Positions 51,991 through 61,670 are shown, counted from the stretch's first letter. The stretch is 64,000 bases of DNA from Rhizohabitans arisaemae (GCF_025996515.1 NZ_BLRH01000060.1:1364001-1428000), one strand, 5' to 3'. The notes: a model not told the origin generated them from the letters alone. A program made the numbers and translations.

Positions 51991-53612
51991 GCACGCTGCT
52001 GCGGGCCGGCGCGATCATGGCCGTCGGCACGATGGCCTCCCGCGTCAGCGGTTTCGTCCGGACGATCGTGCTCGCGGCGGCGATCGGGGTGGGCGCGCTC
52101 AGCGACGCCTACACCACGGCCTACATAATCCCGTTCATCCTGTTCGACCTGCTGCTCAACGGGATCCTCAGCAGCGTCGTCGTGCCCATGGTCGTCCGGG
52201 CGCAAAAACGCGACCCGGACGGGGGACGCGCCTACGAACAGCGTCTGCTCACCCTCGTCACGCTGATCCTCATCACGGTCAGCGTCCTGGGGGTGCTCGC
52301 CGCTGGTCCTCTGATCGACCTGTACGGCCAGGCCTGGACGTCGCTGGAGCGTGACGTCGCCACGACGCTCGCCCGGTTCATCCTTCCTCAGATCGCCTTC
52401 TTCGGCGTCGGGGCACTCGCCGGGGCCTTCCTCAACACCCGTGAGCGGTTCGGCGCGCCGGTCTGGGCCCCGGTGCTCAACAACGTCGTCGTCATCGGTG
52501 TGGCGGTCACGTACCTGCTGGTGAGCGAGGGGGGCACCGACATCGCCGCCGTCACCCCGGGCGACCTGCGCCTGCTCGGCATCGGCACCACCGCCGGGAT
52601 CGTCCTGCAGGCCGTCGCCCTGGTGATCTCCCTGCACCGGGTGGGCTTCCGGTTCCGGCCGCGCTTCGACTTCCACAACGCCCGTCTGGGGGAGATGGGG
52701 CGGACCGCCGTCTGGACCTTCGCCTACGTCGTCATCGTCCAAGCCGGTTTCATGGTCGTCGCGAACGTCGGCAACGCGGCCGGGGCCGCCGCGCGCAAGA
52801 GCGCCGTCGGCCACGAGGCCGGATTCTCCATCTACAACTATTCGTACCAGCTCTTCCAGTTCCCCTACGCCCTCATCGCCGTCTCTGTGATCACCGCGCT
52901 GCTCCCCCGGATGAGCGCCTTGGCCGCGGACGGCAGGCTCGACTCGGTCCGGGAGGAATTCTCCTCGGGGCTGCGCCTGGTCTGCGCGGCGATCGTGCCC
53001 GCCGGCATGCTGCTGCTCGTCCTCGGTGCCGCGATCACCGTCCCGCTGTACCACCGAGGCGGCACCTCGCTCAACGACGCGATCTACATGGGGAACGTGC
53101 TGCAGGTTTTCGGGCTCGCCCTGGTGCCGTTCTCGATCTTCCAGATGCTCCTGAGGATCTTCTACGCCCTCGGGGACACCCGTACCCCGGCACTGATCGC
53201 CGTCGCCAACGTCGCCGTCCTCGGCGGGCTCGGGTTGATCGCCTACGAGGTGCTCCCCCCGGGGATGGTCGTCATGGGCATCGCCCTGGCCTTCGCCCTC
53301 TCCTACGTCTGCGGTACGGGCTGCGCCTGGTTCCTCCTCTCCCGCAGGCTCGGCGGCCTCGACGGATGGCGGTTCACCTCGGTGCTGGCCAAGCAGCACG
53401 TGGCCGCGGTGCCGGCCGTCCTGATCGCGTTCATCGCCCTGTGGATCGCCGACGCGACGGTGGGACTCAACCTCGTCAGCTCGATCCTGGTGCTCGTAGT
53501 CGGCGGCGGGCTCGGCGGGCTGGCCTATCTTGGTACCGCCCATCGAATGCGCATCCCCGAGGTCAGTTCGATCGTTGGAATGGTGGCTGCGCGGCTGCGT
53601 CCTGGGGCATAG
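51987..53612 (+). CDS. murJ: Lipid II flippase MurJ (MviN)
   Basis: 541 aa, 14 membrane helices expected. It opens RAGAIMAVGTMASRVSGFVR, the MurJ consensus with conserved Arg. AYIIPFILFDLLLNGILSSV and NYSYQLFQFPYALIAVSVIT are conserved central segments. It moves lipid II across the membrane for peptidoglycan synthesis. In mycobacteria MurJ is fused to a pseudokinase and extracellular domain; here those occupy a separate gene 261 bp downstream. Start overlaps the DUF6049 stop as ATGA. Confidence 0.96.
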   Translation: MSTLLRAGAIMAVGTMASRVSGFVRTIVLAAAIGVGALSDAYTTAYIIPFILFDLLLNGILSSVVVPMVVRAQKRDPDGGRAYEQRLLTLVTLILITVSVLGVLAAGPLIDLYGQAWTSLERDVATTLARFILPQIAFFGVGALAGAFLNTRERFGAPVWAPVLNNVVVIGVAVTYLLVSEGGTDIAAVTPGDLRLLGIGTTAGIVLQAVALVISLHRVGFRFRPRFDFHNARLGEMGRTAVWTFAYVVIVQAGFMVVANVGNAAGAAARKSAVGHEAGFSIYNYSYQLFQFPYALIAVSVITALLPRMSALAADGRLDSVREEFSSGLRLVCAAIVPAGMLLLVLGAAITVPLYHRGGTSLNDAIYMGNVLQVFGLALVPFSIFQMLLRIFYALGDTRTPALIAVANVAVLGGLGLIAYEVLPPGMVVMGIALAFALSYVCGTGCAWFLLSRRLGGLDGWRFTSVLAKQHVAAVPAVLIAFIALWIADATVGLNLVSSILVLVVGGGLGGLAYLGTAHRMRIPEVSSIVGMVAARLRPGA

Positions 53613-53873
53613 TCCAGGAGTGGGGCCACACGTCCCTCATAAGAGGGCGGCTACCCCGGCAGCGCACTACGATGGTGCACGGCACGCCAGTGAAACAGGG
53701 CAGGAGGGTCGTGGGCGGACCCAACCAGCATTGGGCGACACGAGCGGACCCCTGCGATAGACATGGGCCGGTGATCGTCGCATGACTCATCCTGGCGGGC
53801 GCGCGCTTGAGCGCGGCGAAGCGCCGTACCCCCGAATTCACGAGACAACCGAGCAGCAAGCCGAAGGGCGCGC
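53613..53873. other. Gap between murJ and the pseudokinase gene
   Basis: 261 bp in which I see no gene or palindrome. It probably contains the pseudokinase promoter, since there is no overlap coupling here. Confidence 0.4.
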
Positions 53874-55373
53874 ATGAGTACGTCCACGGTGGAGCCGGGT
53901 GCCCGGCTGGCCGATCGGTTCCGGTTGGAGGACCGGGTCAGCGAGTCCGGTGGCTCGACCCTGTGGAAGGCCATCGACGAGGTACTGGCCCGCCCTGTCG
54001 CCGTCCGCACCTTCGCGGCCGGTTTTCCGAGAATCACCGAGGTGGTGACCGCCGCACGCGCCGCCAGCCGGCTCAGCGACCCCAGGCTCACCCAGGTCTT
54101 CGACGCCGCCGACGAAGACGACCACTCCTATGTGGTGAGCGAGTGGGTGACGGGTGAAACGCTCGTCGACCTGCTCGAAGGGGGTCCGCTCGAACCGGAC
54201 CGCGCCGTGAATCTCATCGCCGAGGCCGCGGAGGCGCTGGGCGTCGCGCACGCGGCGGGGCTCACCCACCTCTGCATCACCCCGGCGTGCCTGGTCTGGA
54301 GCAGCGGAGGCTCGGTGAAACTCCTGGGCCTGGGGGTGGACGCCGCGCTTGGCGACGTGACCAGCGAGGACCCGGCCCGGGAAGACACCGAAGGGCTCGC
54401 GCGGCTGCTTTACGCGGCGCTGACCGGGCACTGGCCGGGTCACGACGAGACGGACCTTCCCCCGGCGCCCCTGGACGACGGAAAACCGTGTACCCCGCGC
54501 CAGGTCCTCGCCGGCGTGCCCAGCACCATCGACGCGATCACCTGCCGAGCCCTGCTTCAGGAGCCCCGCCGGGGCCAGCCTCCGCTGAGCACTCCCGGGG
54601 ACCTGGCTCAGGCGCTGGGTGAACTGCCTCGGCGTCCGGCCATCCCGCAGACCGCGATGCTCCACCCACCGGCCGTCGACCCCTCGCTCAGCGGGCCGAT
54701 GGACACCGTGGACGCGCTGCGACCGACACACCTGCCGCTCGCCCCACCGCCGCTGAGGCGCTCCCCGAACGGCGGGAGCTTCGTCGCACGCGCCCTGGTG
54801 ACGCTGCTCGTGGTGCTCGTCATGATCGCGATCGGGGTGGGTGCCTGGACCCTCGGGCGCACGATCGGCGGAAAGCCCCCCGCCATCGTGCAGCCGACTC
54901 CGTCGGTGTCCACCACCGACAAGACGAGCAGCGCGACGACGATCAAGCTGGCGAGCGTCAAGGACTTCGACCCCCTCGGCGACAACGAAGAGAATCCCGA
55001 GTACCTCAAGAACGCCACCGACGGCAAGCCATCCACGGAGTGGCATACCGATACGTATGTCTCAGCCGAGCTGGGCCGTCTCAAGTCGGGTGTCGGGTTG
55101 TTGGTCGATCTCGGCCGGCAGGTCTCCCTCAGCAGCGTGACCGCCACGCTGGGCAAGGCGCCCGGCTCGTCGGTCGAACTGAAGGTGGGCAACTCCCCGG
55201 ACCTGGACTCCATGTCCACCGTGGCCAAGGTGAGCGGGGCCTCCGGTGAGACGACGCTCACCCCGGAGAAGGCCACGACCGGCCGCTATCTCGTGCTGTG
55301 GTTCACCAAGGTCCCCTTTGAGAACCACAAGTACCGCGGCACCGTCTACGAGATCACCGTCAAGGGGGTCTAG
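53874..55373 (+). CDS. Pseudokinase membrane protein (MurJ-partner type) with extracellular domain
   Basis: 499 aa. Residues about 12-250 are kinase-like, but the catalytic residues are missing. The VAIK lysine is Arg45 (RPVAVRTF), the HRD motif is HLC (132-134), and no DFG is present (LLGLGVDAALG). So it cannot be a normal kinase. TM at about 303-327, then an extracellular domain (about 350-499) with DGKPSTEWHT, the discoidin/F5/8-type fingerprint, and VTATLGKAPGSSVELKVG. The layout equals the C-terminal half of mycobacterial MurJ (Rv3910), where a phosphorylated pseudokinase recruits FhaA and blocks peptidoglycan synthesis. Here it is a separate protein. Confidence 0.88.
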   Translation: MSTSTVEPGARLADRFRLEDRVSESGGSTLWKAIDEVLARPVAVRTFAAGFPRITEVVTAARAASRLSDPRLTQVFDAADEDDHSYVVSEWVTGETLVDLLEGGPLEPDRAVNLIAEAAEALGVAHAAGLTHLCITPACLVWSSGGSVKLLGLGVDAALGDVTSEDPAREDTEGLARLLYAALTGHWPGHDETDLPPAPLDDGKPCTPRQVLAGVPSTIDAITCRALLQEPRRGQPPLSTPGDLAQALGELPRRPAIPQTAMLHPPAVDPSLSGPMDTVDALRPTHLPLAPPPLRRSPNGGSFVARALVTLLVVLVMIAIGVGAWTLGRTIGGKPPAIVQPTPSVSTTDKTSSATTIKLASVKDFDPLGDNEENPEYLKNATDGKPSTEWHTDTYVSAELGRLKSGVGLLVDLGRQVSLSSVTATLGKAPGSSVELKVGNSPDLDSMSTVAKVSGASGETTLTPEKATTGRYLVLWFTKVPFENHKYRGTVYEITVKGV

Positions 55374-55502
55374 CGAGATCGGGATTCTCCGGTTAACTGC
55401 TTCTCTTTGCCTCTTCATCCGGGTTGGGACACTGTTGGCCCCTGTTTCGTGGCACCATCTATCCCGTAGTAGTGATATTGCCCCCGGACTATAGAGAAGC
55501 TG

Positions 55503-56156
55503 GTGAACCCTCCAACGCACCCCCACCGCGGACCCCACGGGGACGGTCCGACGATTGGCGCGGCATCGGAGCCATCCGACGCCGAACTGCTGACGCGGCA
55601 CATCGAGGGGGATCCCGCGGCGTTCAGCGAAATAGTACGTAGGCATCGAGACCGGATGTGGGCTGTCGCCCTCCGCACGCTCGGCGATGCGGATGAGGCT
55701 GCGGACGCCGTACAAGACGCGTTCGTATCGGCGTTTCGAAAAGCCGCGAGCTTCCGAGGGGAAGCGGCCGTCACCACATGGCTGCATCGCATCGTGGTCA
55801 ACGCATGCCTTGACCGACTACGACGCAAGGCGCTCAGGCCCGTGGCCGACGACGAGCTGATCGAAGCGGCCGAGCGCAGTGCTCCCACACCGGATCAGAC
55901 CGGGGAGCGTGAGATCGCCATGGAGGTCTCCACGGCTCTCAAACACCTCCCTCCCGACCAGCGAGCGGCACTCGTCCTGGTGGACATGATGGGGTACGCC
56001 GTCGAGGAGGCCGCCAGGGTTCTCCAGGTACCCGCCGGCACGGTGAAGAGCCGCTGCGCCCGAGGTCGCGCCAGGCTTGCTCCATTTCTCCAACATCTAC
56101 GGAACCGACCGGAAGGAACTCGCGTCTCATCGGTGAAGGGAGCAGAATCTTCGTGA
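55503..56156 (+). CDS. sigM: RNA polymerase ECF sigma factor SigM
   Basis: 217 aa from GTG 55503. Region 2 reads IVRRHRDRMWAVALRTLGDA followed by DEAADAVQDAFVSAFRKAAS. Region 4 reads ALKHLPPDQRAALVLVDMMG followed by YAVEEAARVLQVPAGTVKSR. No fused anti-sigma. In actinobacteria this place (murJ-sigM-trxB-trxA) is the sigM locus, tied to oxidative and envelope stress. The stop overlaps the next start as GTGA, so the anti-sigma factor is made with it. Confidence 0.94.
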   Translation: MNPPTHPHRGPHGDGPTIGAASEPSDAELLTRHIEGDPAAFSEIVRRHRDRMWAVALRTLGDADEAADAVQDAFVSAFRKAASFRGEAAVTTWLHRIVVNACLDRLRRKALRPVADDELIEAAERSAPTPDQTGEREIAMEVSTALKHLPPDQRAALVLVDMMGYAVEEAARVLQVPAGTVKSRCARGRARLAPFLQHLRNRPEGTRVSSVKGAESS

Positions 56157-57028
56157 CGCGTGACACGCACTTCGACTTGGACACCTTGGCCGATTTGGCC
56201 GAAGGTCTCCTCGACGATGCAACCGCGATGAGCGTACGAGACCACCTGGCGGTCTGTACGCCCTGCGGTGACTATATGGCCGACCTTGCCGCGATACGTG
56301 AGCTCCTCGCGGCCACTCCCGTCCCCGTGATGCCTTCATCGGTAGCCCTTCAGCTTGACTTCGCCATCGAGGCGGAGGTTCAGGCCAGAGCGGCGACACC
56401 GATCCTTACTGCGGTGGCGTCGGCGGGGGGAGAATTGGAGGACAACCACCCAGGACCAATCGGCGTGGTCGGAGACGACGGTTCGATCAAGCCTGCGCGT
56501 CGTACGGCGCGACGGCGGTGGAAGCGTTGGGCTCCGCTCGTGGCCGCAAGCGCGGCAGCCGTGGTTGTGGGTTCGGCGGTCGTCTCGAGTGGCCTGCTGG
56601 CCCCCGCGACCGTCGGCCAGGGACCCTCCACTCCGGCTCCGATAGCCGCCCCACCCGCTCCGGGCAAGTCCACGTACTCCTTGATCACGGGGATTGAGAA
56701 CTTCACCCGCAAGGATCTGGCGAAGACTCCGCTGAGCGGTTGGTTCGGTGTCGATTCGGCAGCCAACCAGAAGGGGAACGCCGGGAAGCTTTTGGGCTCC
56801 TCGGAAGGGAACCGGCTGGATGGATGCGTGAAGCGCATCATCGACGGAACATCCCACGGTCGGGATCCGCATATCGTTTATCGTGCCAAGTACCAGGGCA
56901 GGCCGGCCACCGTCCTCGTCTTCCTCGGCGGACAAGCCGGTGAGGTCGCGGAGACGTGGGTCGTCGGCCTGAAGTGCTCGGCGACCGAGGGAGACATCAT
57001 CGCCAAGGCGATCCCCGGTCGCTGGTAA
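56153..57028 (+). CDS. Membrane-anchored anti-sigma factor for SigM, zinc-binding type
   Basis: 291 aa. The N-terminus carries the ZAS signature H31-x3-C35-x2-C38 (RDHLAVCTPCGDYM), which in this family binds zinc and clamps the sigma factor. One transmembrane helix lies at about 127-150 (WAPLVAASAAAVVVGSAVVS), placing about 140 residues outside. The extracellular part (TYSLITGIENFTRKDLAKTP and GRWV-like end) could sense envelope or oxidative stress. It is coupled to sigM by GTGA, typical of sigma/anti-sigma pairs; the mycobacterial partner is RsmA. Confidence 0.9.
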   Translation: MTRDTHFDLDTLADLAEGLLDDATAMSVRDHLAVCTPCGDYMADLAAIRELLAATPVPVMPSSVALQLDFAIEAEVQARAATPILTAVASAGGELEDNHPGPIGVVGDDGSIKPARRTARRRWKRWAPLVAASAAAVVVGSAVVSSGLLAPATVGQGPSTPAPIAAPPAPGKSTYSLITGIENFTRKDLAKTPLSGWFGVDSAANQKGNAGKLLGSSEGNRLDGCVKRIIDGTSHGRDPHIVYRAKYQGRPATVLVFLGGQAGEVAETWVVGLKCSATEGDIIAKAIPGRW

Positions 57029-57044
57029 CGACCACTGACAACAG

Positions 57045-57078
57045 TCGACGGCCCGGACGGAAATTCCGTCCGGGTCGT
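57045..57078. terminator. Hairpin terminator after the sigM operon
   Basis: Arms CCCGGACGG and CCGTCCGGG, with five-nt loop AAATT, form a 9-bp perfect stem. Outer bases (CGAC and GTCG) extend the pairing, 24 nt after the anti-sigma stop. It is upstream of trxB. Confidence 0.75.
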
Positions 57079-57169
57079 TGCATGTACCGGGAATCTGCGC
57101 GGCCTAGGATCTGTTGTCGCCACTGGCACGCCCGGGAGGCGGCCCTCAGCCCCGACGAAAGGCAACCTC

Positions 57170-58099
57170 GTGAGTGACGTCCGGAATGTGATCATTATCG
57201 GGTCGGGCCCGGCCGGCTACACGGCAGCGATCTACGCGGCCCGGGCCGAACTCAGGCCGCTCGTCTTCGAGGGCTCCATCACGGCAGGTGGCGCCCTCAT
57301 GAACACCACCGATGTGGAGAACTTCCCGGGCTTCCCCGACGGCATCATGGGTCCGGATCTCATGGACAACCTGCGCAAGCAGGCTGAGCGCTTTGGGGCG
57401 GAGCTCGTCGCCGACGACGTCACCGAGGTCGACCTGGAGGCCGACCCCAAGGTCGTCAAGACCGGTGATCAGGTGCATCTGGCCAAGTCCGTGATCATCG
57501 CCACCGGCTCCCGGTACCGCGAGCTGGGCCTGCCGAATGAGAAGCGGCTGTCCGGCCACGGCGTCTCCTGGTGCGCCACCTGTGACGGCTTCTTCTTCCG
57601 CGAGCAGGACATCGTCGTCGTCGGGGGCGGCGACACCGCGATGGAGGAGGCCATCTTCCTCACCCGCTTCGGCCGCTCGGTGACCGTGGTCCACCGCCGC
57701 AAGGAGCTCCGCGCCAGCAAGATCATGCAGGACCGGGCCTTCGCCAACGAGAAGATCCGCTTCATCTGGGACAGCGAGGTCGTGGACGTCCACGGCGAAG
57801 ACCGGGTGACCGGGGTACGGCTGCGCAACGTCGTCACCGGCGAGGAGAGCGACCTCCCCGCCTCGGGCCTGTTCATCGCGATCGGGCACGACCCGCGGAC
57901 CGAGCTCTTCACGAGGCAGCTGGATCTCGACTCGGAGGGGTACCTCCTCGTGGAGTCGCCCAGCACCCGGACCAAGCTGCCTGGCGTGTTCGCCTGTGGT
58001 GACGTCGTGGACCACACCTACCGCCAGGCGATCACCGCGGCGGGTACCGGCTGTGCGGCCTCGCTCGACGCCGAGCGCTGGCTGTCGGAGAACTCCTGA
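57170..58099 (+). CDS. trxB: Thioredoxin reductase
   Basis: 309 aa. FAD-binding [16 protein letters not shown] (N-terminus) and NADPH-binding [14 protein letters not shown] flank the redox-active C135-A-T-C138 ([11 protein letters not shown]). It reduces thioredoxin with NADPH in the cytoplasm. Start is GTG 57170 after AAAGG-like leader. The gene lies 32 bp before trxA. Confidence 0.97.
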   Translation: MSDVRNVIIIGSGPAGYTAAIYAARAELRPLVFEGSITAGGALMNTTDVENFPGFPDGIMGPDLMDNLRKQAERFGAELVADDVTEVDLEADPKVVKTGDQVHLAKSVIIATGSRYRELGLPNEKRLSGHGVSWCATCDGFFFREQDIVVVGGGDTAMEEAIFLTRFGRSVTVVHRRKELRASKIMQDRAFANEKIRFIWDSEVVDVHGEDRVTGVRLRNVVTGEESDLPASGLFIAIGHDPRTELFTRQLDLDSEGYLLVESPSTRTKLPGVFACGDVVDHTYRQAITAAGTGCAASLDAERWLSENS

Positions 58100-58131
58100 A
58101 TCACCAAACACTCACGCAGGGGAGTCAACAC

Positions 58132-58458
58132 GTGGGCGCTACCAAGACCGTGACCGACGCGACCTTCAGCAGCGAGGTCCTCAAGAGCGACAAGCCGGTG
58201 CTCGTCGACTTCTGGGCGGAGTGGTGCGGGCCGTGCCGGCAGATCGCGCCGATCCTTGAGGAGATCGCGAAGGAGCACGCGGACAAGCTGACCGTCGCCA
58301 AGATCAATATAGATGAGAACCCGGAGGTCCAGCGGGACTACGGAATCCTCAAGCTTCCCACCATGAACGTCTTCAAGGGCGGGGAGGTCGTCAAGCAGAT
58401 CATCGGCGCCCACCCCAAGGCGAGGCTCCTCCGCGAGCTCGAGGACTACATCTCCTAG
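58132..58458 (+). CDS. trxA: Thioredoxin
   Basis: 108 aa. Active site W31-C32-G-P-C35 in FWAEWCGPCRQIAP, and the cis-Pro loop LPTMNVFKGG. It delivers electrons from TrxB to target proteins. GTG start at 58132. The operon is closed by a strong hairpin after the stop. Confidence 0.97.
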   Translation: MGATKTVTDATFSSEVLKSDKPVLVDFWAEWCGPCRQIAPILEEIAKEHADKLTVAKINIDENPEVQRDYGILKLPTMNVFKGGEVVKQIIGAHPKARLLRELEDYIS

Positions 58459-58464
58459 TCGATC

Positions 58465-58496
58465 AAAGCCCCTGGTGAGCATCTCCCAGGGGCTTT
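58465..58496 (+). terminator. trxA: Hairpin terminator after trxA
   Basis: Perfect 11-bp arms AAAGCCCCTGG and CCAGGGGCTTT with loop TGAGCATCTC. It starts 7 nt after the trxA stop. Confidence 0.9.
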
Positions 58497-58526
58497 GACA
58501 TGCCGCCAGATGCCCCGGAAAGGCCC

Positions 58527-59144
58527 TTAAACGGGGCGTAGAGCGCGTTCAGGACTCATTGAGCCCAGGAGCCGCTCCAAGGCCACCTCGACGTCCTCAC
58601 GCCAGGAGATGGCGTTCTTCAGCTCCAGCCGGAGCCGTGGAAACCGCATGTGCGGCCGTACCGTCTTAAACCCCACCGCGAGGAGATACTCAGCAGGCAT
58701 CACGCAAGACGGCTGCTCCCACTTCAGATCGCCGAACGCCTCGATCGCCCGGACGCCCCGTCGGGTCAGATCCTTCGCCACCGCCTGGACGAGCATGCGC
58801 CCCAGCCCTCCGCCCGAGAACTCCGGGATGATGTGGGCGGTCATCAGCAGCACCGCGTCGGCGCTCACCGGCGAGGTGGGGAACGCAACGGAACGCGGCA
58901 CGTACATCGGCGGCGCGTACATCATGAAGCCGGCGGACACACCGTCCACATATGCGATCTTGCCGCAGCTTCCCCACTCGAGGAGGGTGGTGGAGACCCA
59001 GGCCTCCTTCTCCAGACCGGGATCGCCCGCCTTCACCGCCCGCTCCCCGCTCATGGGATCGAGCTCCCAGAACACGCAGTGACGACACCGGCGAGGGAGA
59101 TCGTCCACATTGTCCAACGTGATGTTGGCGAGCCGACGAGACAC
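58527..59144 (-). CDS. GNAT-family N-acetyltransferase
   Basis: 205 aa. GNAT core: YVDGVSAGFMMYAPPMYVPR, then LLMTAHIIPEFSGGGLGRML, where the G-x-G-x-(G/A) acetyl-CoA loop is G-G-G-L-G-R, and the end RAIEAFGDLKWEQPSCVMPA. A CRHCVFWEL near residue 22 has an unusual Cys pair. In actinobacteria this type is regularly found next to trxA/parB. The substrate is unknown. It opposes the trxA transcript. Confidence 0.85.
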   Translation of the reverse strand: MSRRLANITLDNVDDLPRRCRHCVFWELDPMSGERAVKAGDPGLEKEAWVSTTLLEWGSCGKIAYVDGVSAGFMMYAPPMYVPRSVAFPTSPVSADAVLLMTAHIIPEFSGGGLGRMLVQAVAKDLTRRGVRAIEAFGDLKWEQPSCVMPAEYLLAVGFKTVRPHMRFPRLRLELKNAISWREDVEVALERLLGSMSPERALRPV

Positions 59145-59311
59145 TCTCCACCCCTACTCTGCCGAATTGATCAGCGGGTTTGAGAGCCGTGCGAAAGAAA
59201 ACCACGCGAATGCGGCGTCTCCAGGTGGCATCGTAACCCAGCTAGGGCAGTGTGAGTTCGATGTGATGCTCTGCCGTACCCTGGTTTCTTGGCGACAACG
59301 GGAGGTGGGCC

Positions 59312-60667
59312 ATGTCACATGGTCACACGGAGGCTCACGGGGAACACGTCCCCGGAGTCCCCGAAGAGTCTCGTCCGCCCCACGGATCGCGCATCGACGC
59401 CTACGTCGACCGCTATGCGATGCGCGCCCGCGGGATGATCGCTTCTGAAGTCCGAGCTCTTTTCGCCGTCGCGTCGCGACCCGAGGTGGTCTCGCTCGCC
59501 GGCGGCATGCCCTACGTCACAGCCCTCCCCCTCGACGTCGTCGGCGAACTTGTCGCCGATCTCGTCGCCAGACGCGGCCCGGTCGCCCTGCAGTACGGAT
59601 CCGGCCAAGGTGACGCGCATCTGCGCGAGCAGATCTGCGAGGTGATGCGCCTGGAGGGGATCGACGCCCACGCCGACGACGTCGTGGTCACCGTCGGATC
59701 CCAGCAAGCGCTCGATCTCATCACCCGGATCTTCATCGACCCGGGTGACGTGGTCCTGGCCGAGGGGCCTTCCTACGTGGGCGCGCTCGGCACCTTCTCC
59801 GCCTATCAGGCCACCGTGGTTCACGTACCGATGGACGAGTATGGGCTGATCCCCGAGGCGCTCGCAGAGACGATCACCGGTCTCGCCGCGACCGGGAGAC
59901 GGATCAAGTTCCTGTACACCATCCCCAACTACCAGAACCCCGCGGGCGTCACCCTGACCGCGGCGAGACGGGCCGAGATACTCCGCATCTGCCAGCGCGC
60001 GAACCTGCTGATCATCGAGGACAATCCGTACGGCCTGCTCGGCTTCGACGGGGATCCGCTGCCGGCGATCCGCGCCTCCGACGCCGACGGAGTCGTCTAC
60101 CTCGGGTCGTTCTCCAAGACCCTCGCGCCCGGATTCCGGGTCGGCTGGGCACTGGCCCCGCACGCCGTACGGGAAAAACTCGTGCTCGCGATGGAATCGG
60201 CCGTACTCAGCCACTCGTCCTTCGCCCAGCTCGCCGTCGGACAGTACCTCGCCACCCAGCCGTGGCGCGAACAGATCAAAACCTTCCGCGAGCTGTACCG
60301 CGAGCGCCGAGACGCCCTGCTCACCTCACTTGAGGCACTCATGCCACCCGGGTGCACCTGGACGAGGCCCGGCGGCGGCTTCTTCGTCTGGATGACCCTG
60401 CCCGAAGGGCTGGACTCCAAGGCGATCCTGCCCCGTGCCGTCAACGCCCGGGTCGCCTTCGTGCCCGGGACGGGTTTCTACGCCGGCGACGAGGGCTCCC
60501 AGCACATGCGGCTCTCCTACTGCTATCCCGAGCCGAGTCGCATCCGGGAAGGGGTACGGCGACTCGCGGGGGTAATCAGGGAAGAACTGGAACTTCGCGA
60601 TACCTTCGGCTCTGTCACCAACCGCGGCCGATCCGGCGTGGACACCCCAGGCCCCAACCTGGCGTGA
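59312..60667 (+). CDS. PLP-dependent aminotransferase, 2-aminoadipate-type (fold type I)
   Basis: 451 aa. GSQQALDLITRIFIDPGDVV, NYQNPAGVTLTAARRAEILR with the Asn/Pro of the PLP pocket, IIEDNPYGLLGFDG with the ring Asp, and GSFSKTLAPGFRVGWALAPH with the Schiff-base Lys are all present. It is like the aminotransferase domain of MocR proteins but lacks the HTH, so it is probably a 2-aminoadipate/LysN-type or aromatic aminotransferase. It lies beside the ddl-like gene, 55 bp upstream. Confidence 0.9.
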   Translation: MSHGHTEAHGEHVPGVPEESRPPHGSRIDAYVDRYAMRARGMIASEVRALFAVASRPEVVSLAGGMPYVTALPLDVVGELVADLVARRGPVALQYGSGQGDAHLREQICEVMRLEGIDAHADDVVVTVGSQQALDLITRIFIDPGDVVLAEGPSYVGALGTFSAYQATVVHVPMDEYGLIPEALAETITGLAATGRRIKFLYTIPNYQNPAGVTLTAARRAEILRICQRANLLIIEDNPYGLLGFDGDPLPAIRASDADGVVYLGSFSKTLAPGFRVGWALAPHAVREKLVLAMESAVLSHSSFAQLAVGQYLATQPWREQIKTFRELYRERRDALLTSLEALMPPGCTWTRPGGGFFVWMTLPEGLDSKAILPRAVNARVAFVPGTGFYAGDEGSQHMRLSYCYPEPSRIREGVRRLAGVIREELELRDTFGSVTNRGRSGVDTPGPNLA

Positions 60668-60722
60668 GACCCGGCAGGTATCGTCCCACCCTGATATGGC
60701 GGAAGAAGGAAGGCCCGACTCG

Positions 60723-61670
60723 ATGAGCGATCTCGGCCGTGTTCTCGTGCTGGCCGGTGGACTGTCCTACGAGCGGGAAGTGTCACTCCGGTCGGGGCGA
60801 AGGGTCAGCGAGGCACTGCGAAGCATCGACGTCGACGTCGAAACCCGCGACGCCGATGCGAGCCTGGTGCCGACGGTGCTCGCCGACCCACCCGACGCCG
60901 TCTTCGTCACCCTGCACGGAGGCAACGGAGAAGACGGGGCGATCCGCGAGATCCTCGAACTCCTGAACGTCCCCTATGTGGGTGCGGGACCCGACGCCTG
61001 CCGGATCGCCTACGACAAACCCACGGCCAAGGCGGCGATCCGCTCGGTCGGCCTGCCCACGCCCGACTCCGTCGCGCTCCCCAAGGAGACGTTCCACGAT
61101 CTGGGTGCGGCGGCCGTACTCTCCCGGATCGTCGCGCGCCTCGGGCTGCCCCTCTTCGTCAAACCGTCACGCGGCGGCTCCGCCCTCGGCGCCTCGGTCG
61201 TCCACGCGGCGGAAGAGCTTCCCGCCGCCATGGTCGGCTGTTTCGCGTACGGCGACACCGCGCTGATCGAGCGGTACATCTCCGGGATCGAGATCGCGGT
61301 CTCCGTCATCGATCTCGGCGAGGGGCCGCGGGCCCTCCCGCCGGTCGAGATCACGCCCGACGGCGGCGTCTACGACTACGCGGCCAGGTACACCGCAGGC
61401 CGTACCGAATTCTTCGCCCCCGCCCGCCTGTCGGCGGAGGTGTCGGCCGCGTGCGCCGAGATGGCGGTCACCGCGCATCGCGCACTCGGACTGCGTGACC
61501 TGTCGCGCACCGACCTCATCGTCGACGCCTTCGGACAGCCGCACTTCCTGGAGGTGAACGTCGCTCCCGGCATGACCGAGGTCAGCACCTTCCCCATGGC
61601 CGTCGAAGCCGCGGGACACGACTTCGGAGCCGTGTGCCGCGGGCTGCTCGAAGTGGCACGAGCCCGCTAG
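60723..61670 (+). CDS. D-alanine--D-alanine ligase family ATP-grasp enzyme
   Basis: 315 aa from ATG 60723. It has the Ddl motif order: GGLSYEREVSLRSGRRV (G-G-x-S-x-E-x-E-V-S), TLHGGNGEDGAIREIL, VKPSRGGSALGASVV (ATP-grasp Lys) and LEVNVAPGMTEVSTFP (metal ligands, then Ser). All signature residues are intact. It should ligate D-Ala or a similar D-amino acid. A conserved neighbour of parB in related actinomycetes; whether it is the main Ddl or a second copy cannot be told here. Confidence 0.87.
   Translation: MSDLGRVLVLAGGLSYEREVSLRSGRRVSEALRSIDVDVETRDADASLVPTVLADPPDAVFVTLHGGNGEDGAIREILELLNVPYVGAGPDACRIAYDKPTAKAAIRSVGLPTPDSVALPKETFHDLGAAAVLSRIVARLGLPLFVKPSRGGSALGASVVHAAEELPAAMVGCFAYGDTALIERYISGIEIAVSVIDLGEGPRALPPVEITPDGGVYDYAARYTAGRTEFFAPARLSAEVSAACAEMAVTAHRALGLRDLSRTDLIVDAFGQPHFLEVNVAPGMTEVSTFPMAVEAAGHDFGAVCRGLLEVARAR

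Noticed and set aside
51888-53543. 551-codon antisense frame opposite murJ
   Set aside because: Strongly biased Asp/Glu/Gly/Arg composition and no motifs; produced by the third-position GC bias of the murJ strand.
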